Both the position numbers and the translations under genes were made by a program. From Dictyobacter aurantiacus (GTDB lineage Bacteria; Chloroflexota; Ktedonobacteria; Ktedonobacterales; Ktedonobacteraceae): a stretch of DNA of 64,000 nt. The stretch covers positions 2,542,001 through 2,606,000 of the forward strand of contig NZ_BIFQ01000002.1 in assembly GCF_003967515.1 (NCBI RefSeq), written 5' to 3'. Each line of letters begins with the position of its first letter. Position 1 is the stretch's first letter. Of this stretch, positions 60,524-64,000 are shown in pieces. The notes beneath the pieces were generated by a model, which saw only the letters and a list, made by a program, of their open reading frames with translations, was not told the origin of the DNA and ran no database searches.

Positions 60524-61960
60524 CTAATGCGTGCCCGTCAGGCGCTCTTTTTCTACAGGCAGCCCGGCTTTCTCCCAGGCCGCGAAGCCATCCTTCATGT
60601 TGATATGCTGCTTGAAGCCGTGTGCGGCCAGAATGCTGGCGGCGATCGCGGAGCGAGCTCCAGCCTGGCAGTGCACGACAACATCCTGGCCTGCCGGTAT
60701 TTTCAGTAGCTGTTGCTCAAGGTACCCTACGGGGATATTGATGGCGCCATGGATATGTCCTTCACGATATTCGCTGGCACCACGTACATCAATGACCGGT
60801 AGTTCTCCTTGCCCGATACGCTGGCACAGCTCGGCGGCGCCCATGGCCTGCAGGTGTTCCAACGGCAGTCCCGCCTCCTTCCATTGCTGGATGATCTCGG
60901 TTGGCAGATAGCCTGCGAACTGGTCCAATCCGATCAACTGCAGGGCTTGCTGTGCTTCTTGTACCTCAGTTTGATCAGCAATCAGCACGAATGGATGTTC
61001 ATAGGGGAGCAACCAACCAGCCCAGGTAAGGAATGAGCCATTGAGGGGGATATTGATGGTCCCAGGGATATATCCGTCAGCATACCTGTCAGCGGGACGT
61101 GTATCGATCACGCGTCGCTTATCGTCCAACTGGCGCTGGAGCTGTTCCAGGGTCTCCTGTGGTGGCAACGCTTGCGCACCCAGCATGGCCGGACCGACTT
61201 TATTGACGCGCTTCATCTGGGCAAAGTAGAAGGGAGGCTCTGGTTGTCCCTCCAGCACCGCCTGCACAAATGCCGCTTCATCCGTGGTGGTAAAGGCCCA
61301 GTTGAAGCGACGCTCATAGCCGATGGTGGTCTGTGGAATCGCGCCCAGGGCTCGGCCACAGGCGCTTCCGGCACCATGACCCGGCCAGATCTGCAAGTAA
61401 TCAGGCAGTTCACGTGTCATCTGCAGTGAGTGGAACAGCTGACGCGCGCTCTGCTCCATCGTTCCCTGCACTCCGGCGGCACGCTCTAAGAGATCAGGAC
61501 GACCTACATCCCCGACAAAGATGAAATCACCGGTGAAGAGCCCGATCGGTTCATTGGCGGCGGCGGTATCGGTAATCAAGAAAGACAGGTGTTCCGGCGT
61601 GTGGCCTGGTGTATGCAAGGCCTGAACCAGGATATTGCCGATGTGAAAGGCATCGTGATCTTTCAGCAAGATCGCTCCGGCCTCCGCCGCGTAGGTGTAT
61701 TTCCACTCGGCGGGTCCCATGTCTGAGAGATAGAGCTGGGCTCCGGTTCGTTGTGCCAGTTCGCGTGAGCCCGAGACGAAATCGGCATGAATATGCGTCT
61801 CGGCCACGGCGGTGATGCGCAATCCTTTCGCCTGCGCGAATTCGATATATTGGTCCAGGGAACGATTGGGATCAATCACCAGGGCCTCACCGGTTGCCTG
61901 ACAGCCAACGAGATAGCTGGCCTGGGCCAGTGGCTCATGGTAGAAGGTATGTAAGAGCAT
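60524..61960 (-). CDS. MBL-fold hydrolase with two rhodanese domains (persulfide dioxygenase-like)
   Basis: The 478-residue protein starts with a metallo-beta-lactamase domain (about 1-250) of the ETHE1/persulfide-dioxygenase type: THIHADFVSGSRELA (H56, H58, D60), HTPGHTPEH and FTGDFIFVGDVGRPDL. Two rhodanese domains follow. The first (RRVIDTRPADRYADGYIPGT) lacks the catalytic Cys (VLIADQTE); the second has it (VIDVRGASEYREGHIHGA, CQAGARS). Such fusions oxidise glutathione or other persulfides to sulfite, which TauE/SafE could export. The gene is 30 bp after the rhodanese-DUF2892 gene, in one operon. Confidence 0.93.
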   Translation of the reverse strand: MLLHTFYHEPLAQASYLVGCQATGEALVIDPNRSLDQYIEFAQAKGLRITAVAETHIHADFVSGSRELAQRTGAQLYLSDMGPAEWKYTYAAEAGAILLKDHDAFHIGNILVQALHTPGHTPEHLSFLITDTAAANEPIGLFTGDFIFVGDVGRPDLLERAAGVQGTMEQSARQLFHSLQMTRELPDYLQIWPGHGAGSACGRALGAIPQTTIGYERRFNWAFTTTDEAAFVQAVLEGQPEPPFYFAQMKRVNKVGPAMLGAQALPPQETLEQLQRQLDDKRRVIDTRPADRYADGYIPGTINIPLNGSFLTWAGWLLPYEHPFVLIADQTEVQEAQQALQLIGLDQFAGYLPTEIIQQWKEAGLPLEHLQAMGAAELCQRIGQGELPVIDVRGASEYREGHIHGAINIPVGYLEQQLLKIPAGQDVVVHCQAGARSAIAASILAAHGFKQHINMKDGFAAWEKAGLPVEKERLTGTH

Positions 61961-61990
61961 CGTTGTCTCCTTTCTTGCACAAACGTTGTG

Positions 61991-62581
61991 TTATTCAGCC
62001 GCGCTCAACTGTTGGACAACATCGCGTATGTCACATCTGACGATCCGGTTATAGGGAAGCTTGCTGAGCAGCATCGCCATGCCGCAGGTGTCGGTCAGGG
62101 CGGAATAGGTCAAGCCACCACCCACGAATGCGGCCAGCCAGGCCAGCGGCTTCCAGAGGAAGAGCGAGCCCAGCACACTGAGCAGGACCAGCGAACCAGC
62201 CACGCCGCGTACCTGGCGCTCCATGCTCCAGATCTGTTTGCCCTGGTTGACTGGCCGCCGGGCCTGTTGCCAGGCGCTGATGCCTCCTTGCAGCACATGA
62301 AATTGCTCCAGGCTGGTCGTATCAAAGACTCTGGCCGCCTGTTCGGCGCGTGCGCCACTGCGGCAGACGAGGACGACCGGTGCCTGAAGCGCGTTCGCCA
62401 GCTCCGTTTTATGTTCAGGAAGCCGGTCCAGGGGGACGTTATAGCTTCCGGGAATATGCATTGATTGGTATTCGGCAGGAGTACGTACATCGATGATTTT
62501 GATTTCTCGCCCTGCCTTCAACAGCTCTTCCAACTCGTGTACATCAATCGTGCGTCCGAAGCTCTTTTTTGCCAATGCCAT
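61991..62581 (-). CDS. Membrane-anchored rhodanese (YgaP-like, DUF2892)
   Basis: From ATG 62581 (GGAG 8 nt upstream) the 196-residue protein has an N-terminal rhodanese (IKIIDVRTPAEYQSMHIPGS, active loop CRSGARA) and a C-terminal DUF2892 membrane part with two helices (RQVRGVAGSLVLLSVLGSLF, WLAAFVGGGLTYSALTDTCG), as in E. coli YgaP. It would transfer sulfane sulfur at the membrane. A longer in-frame extension to 62899 exists, but it is made of repeats and lacks a start context. It is the first gene of the sulfur operon. Confidence 0.93.
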   Translation of the reverse strand: MALAKKSFGRTIDVHELEELLKAGREIKIIDVRTPAEYQSMHIPGSYNVPLDRLPEHKTELANALQAPVVLVCRSGARAEQAARVFDTTSLEQFHVLQGGISAWQQARRPVNQGKQIWSMERQVRGVAGSLVLLSVLGSLFLWKPLAWLAAFVGGGLTYSALTDTCGMAMLLSKLPYNRIVRCDIRDVVQQLSAAE

Positions 62582-63133
62582 ATGTTCGTTCTCCAAATTT
62601 TCTCTTGTAGTGGTATGCGTGAAGAGAGCGCGACGCGATCTCTTGCCATAGTCATCATTGAACGTGCTCATCAATAAGATGGAGCTCTTGTTCTGTTCTC
62701 CTTTTTTTGATGCAGGCGACCAATGATTGGTTACATCGCTACGCCATGAATATAGAGGGGCACGTTCTTGCTCTATCTTTTCTGATGCAGCTTCCCAGCC
62801 AGTGGTTACATTTTCATTGTGGAGATTGAGAGCGTCCGATTGTTCTCCCTCATATTCCCTGCTACAACTTTGATGAATCAGCATTAAAGCAGGTGGCAAG
62901 GGGAGCGTTGAAAGGAGTCACATATTTGCCAGGGAGGGGAGCCATTTTCTATGAGCACCGTCGTCTTCTGATCGCTGTCATACTATTCCAGGTCGTTATG
63001 GAATCTATAAAATATATGACTTTTCATCATGGCGGAGATGAGATATTCTTATAGTAGCCGCAACCAATAAACGTTCGATTGGTATTCACTGAAAAGATGA
63101 AGAGAGCAGAGAGCACTGCATAGAGGAATAATT
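62582..63133. promoter_or_regulatory. Divergent region with two degenerate 75-bp repeats
   Basis: This 550-bp region separates the leftward sulfur operon from the rightward ECF sigma gene. Two imperfect units, starting near 62688 and 62763, share TGATGCAG, then 11-12 variable bases, then TGGTTACAT (62709-62735, 62784-62811). Read leftwards they also translate to similar peptides (VTTGWEAASEKIEQE, VTNHWSPASKKGEQN). They may be regulatory repeats in the operon leader or relics of coding repeats. Confidence 0.5.
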
Positions 63134-63730
63134 ATGGAGAAACCCTGGGACATCGAGCTGGAGATCTATAAAAATGAAGAGGAGTTGCTGGAGGGTTTGC
63201 GCCGCAACGAGAAGATGGCGTGTACCTGTATGCTCAAGCGGTTCGCGCATCGACTCTATCTGCTGGCGCGCCGCCTGGTGAATAATGATGCCGATGCTGA
63301 GGAAATCCTGCAGGAAAGTTTTATCCAGGCGTGCCGCCATATTGGAAGCTTTGAAGGAAAAAGTAGTCTCCACACCTGGTTGTATCGCATCGTGACGAAT
63401 GCGGCCTTCATGAAGCAGCGCCGCCACCAGCCAGAAATGCTTCCTCTTTCCATTGGAGGCGATAGTGAGCATACTGATCATGCGCTGACGCTGGTCGATG
63501 AAGAGCATACTCCTGATGAGGAGATGCTTCAGCAAGAGATTCGGAGCGCGATTCGTGAGGCACTGGTTCAATTACCCGATTCGTTGCGCGAGGCGTTTAT
63601 TCTGCGCCATGTTGAGGGGCTCAGTACCAGAGCCGCTGCGGAGAAATTAGGCATCGCGGAATCCGCTTTGAAGGTTCGCCTCTACCGTGCGCGTCAGACG
63701 CTGCAAACCCTGCTTGCTACCTATCGCTAA
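63134..63730 (+). CDS. ECF-type RNA polymerase sigma factor
   Basis: The 198-residue protein has sigma region 2 (LYLLARRLVNNDADAEEILQ, ESFIQACRHIGSFEGKSSLH, TWLYRIVTNAAFMKQR) and region 4 (ALVQLPDSLREAFILRHVEG, LSTRAAAEKLGIAESALKVR). A CTC pair (MACTCML) near residue 30 is unusual. No anti-sigma gene lies downstream; instead a truncated TauE/SafE fragment on the opposite strand follows. The start ATG has GAGGAATAATT upstream. It diverges from the sulfur operon, which it might control, but no -35/-10 signature of an ECF factor is evident. Confidence 0.92.
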   Translation: MEKPWDIELEIYKNEEELLEGLRRNEKMACTCMLKRFAHRLYLLARRLVNNDADAEEILQESFIQACRHIGSFEGKSSLHTWLYRIVTNAAFMKQRRHQPEMLPLSIGGDSEHTDHALTLVDEEHTPDEEMLQQEIRSAIREALVQLPDSLREAFILRHVEGLSTRAAAEKLGIAESALKVRLYRARQTLQTLLATYR

Positions 63731-63796
63731 CTGCCCTTCTATCCTATTGTGGGCTCGAACACTATACCTTGAGAACTGTTGCGGTCGTCTGTGAAG

Positions 63797-64000
63797 TCAT
63801 CGCCTTCCCTGATACGTGAAACAAGCCGTATGATTGGGAAGAGTGCACGATGTCGTGGTGGATACTTTCATCGGTAGGCGTATCAAGGTATCCATGGCTA
63901 GCACCTTAAAACTACTGCTGCCAATGCCGAGCAGGCCGGAGATCTGGCTTGCAACATACATCATGCCAAATCCATACGGCGTACGCGTCACTTCAGAGTT
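63797..64000 (-). pseudogene. Truncated TauE/SafE-family fragment (runs off the window)
   Basis: The minus-strand frame is open from the window edge and reads YGFGMMYVASQISGLLGIGS, then SSFKVLAMDTLIRLPMKVST and TTS, the internal repeat of a TauE/SafE transporter (normally followed by NFMIG and further helices). Here it changes to CTLPNHTACFTYQGRR and stops at 63797, so the C-terminal half of the protein is missing. The part beyond 64000 is not visible, so an intact N-terminal half may exist there. Confidence 0.65.

Noticed and set aside
62582..62899. 106-codon extension of the membrane rhodanese
   Set aside because: It is open but consists of degenerate repeats with no membrane or rhodanese similarity, and the start at 62581 has a well-placed GGAG.
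1..64000. CRISPR arrays
   Set aside because: No regularly spaced short direct repeats were seen; the only repeats are pairs (42606/42705 and 62709/62784) and the hairpin arms. IscB is present without an array, as expected for the family.

Overview
The window looks like a chromosomal segment of a Ktedonobacteria-type Chloroflexota (Ktedonobacter/Dictyobacter relatives). This is inferred from gene content, not from a marker gene: many secreted glycan-active enzymes (GxGYxYP, GH76, GH30, GH95, GH66, amylosucrase), a sedolisin (S53), DUF892, UvsE, ROK/LacI/MalT-type regulators, and an IscB element, a family known to be abundant in Ktedonobacter. There are no rRNA or tRNA genes, no CRISPR array and no phage module.

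Layout. 1-7.4 kb: tail of a cation/proton antiporter, a secreted GxGYxYP protein, a TrpB2-type synthase, an epimerase-like SDR, and a frameshifted sigma-70/Ycf48-like chimera. 7.7-18.5 kb: an MFS transporter, then amylosucrase with an FGGY kinase, GH76, the S53 protease, and a GH30 enzyme whose barrel carries an inserted module. 18.6-20.6 kb: small hydrophilic proteins around a DUF892 ferritin-like protein. 20.9-28.4 kb: sugar isomerase-like protein, GH95 fucosidase, LacI regulator, an unrecognised 509-aa protein and an acetyl-esterase-like hydrolase. 28.7-32.1 kb: a cupredoxin lipoprotein, then an ArsR-SRPBCC-VOC operon whose last gene is split by an IscB element with its omegaRNA. 32.3-35.5 kb: tartrate/D-malate dehydrogenase, an HPS/KGPDC-type decarboxylase, an internally deleted Zn-ADH, and UvsE. 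35.7-41.7 kb: a collapsed sugar ABC importer, a ROK regulator and a GH66 dextranase. 41.9-48.4 kb: a glycerol regulon with two GlpP antiterminators, glpK, glpF and glpD. 48.6-57.8 kb: mixed oxidoreductases and regulators with remnants of HxlR-like and possibly TetR-like genes. 57.8-62.6 kb: a rhodanese-rich sulfur operon. 63.1-64 kb: an ECF sigma factor and a truncated TauE/SafE fragment.

Two features stand out. First, the 1.5-kb IscB element is unusually legible: both halves of the interrupted VOC gene are present, so the empty site, the element ends and the natural omegaRNA guide can be proposed from this sequence alone. Second, the window combines intact catabolic modules with many collapsed genes (deletion fusions, frameshifts, tails without heads), while transcription units are punctuated by very long, nearly perfect inverted repeats with 0-6 nt loops. 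In the glp region an intrinsic terminator lies in the leader of glpP2, as expected for GlpP-type antitermination.
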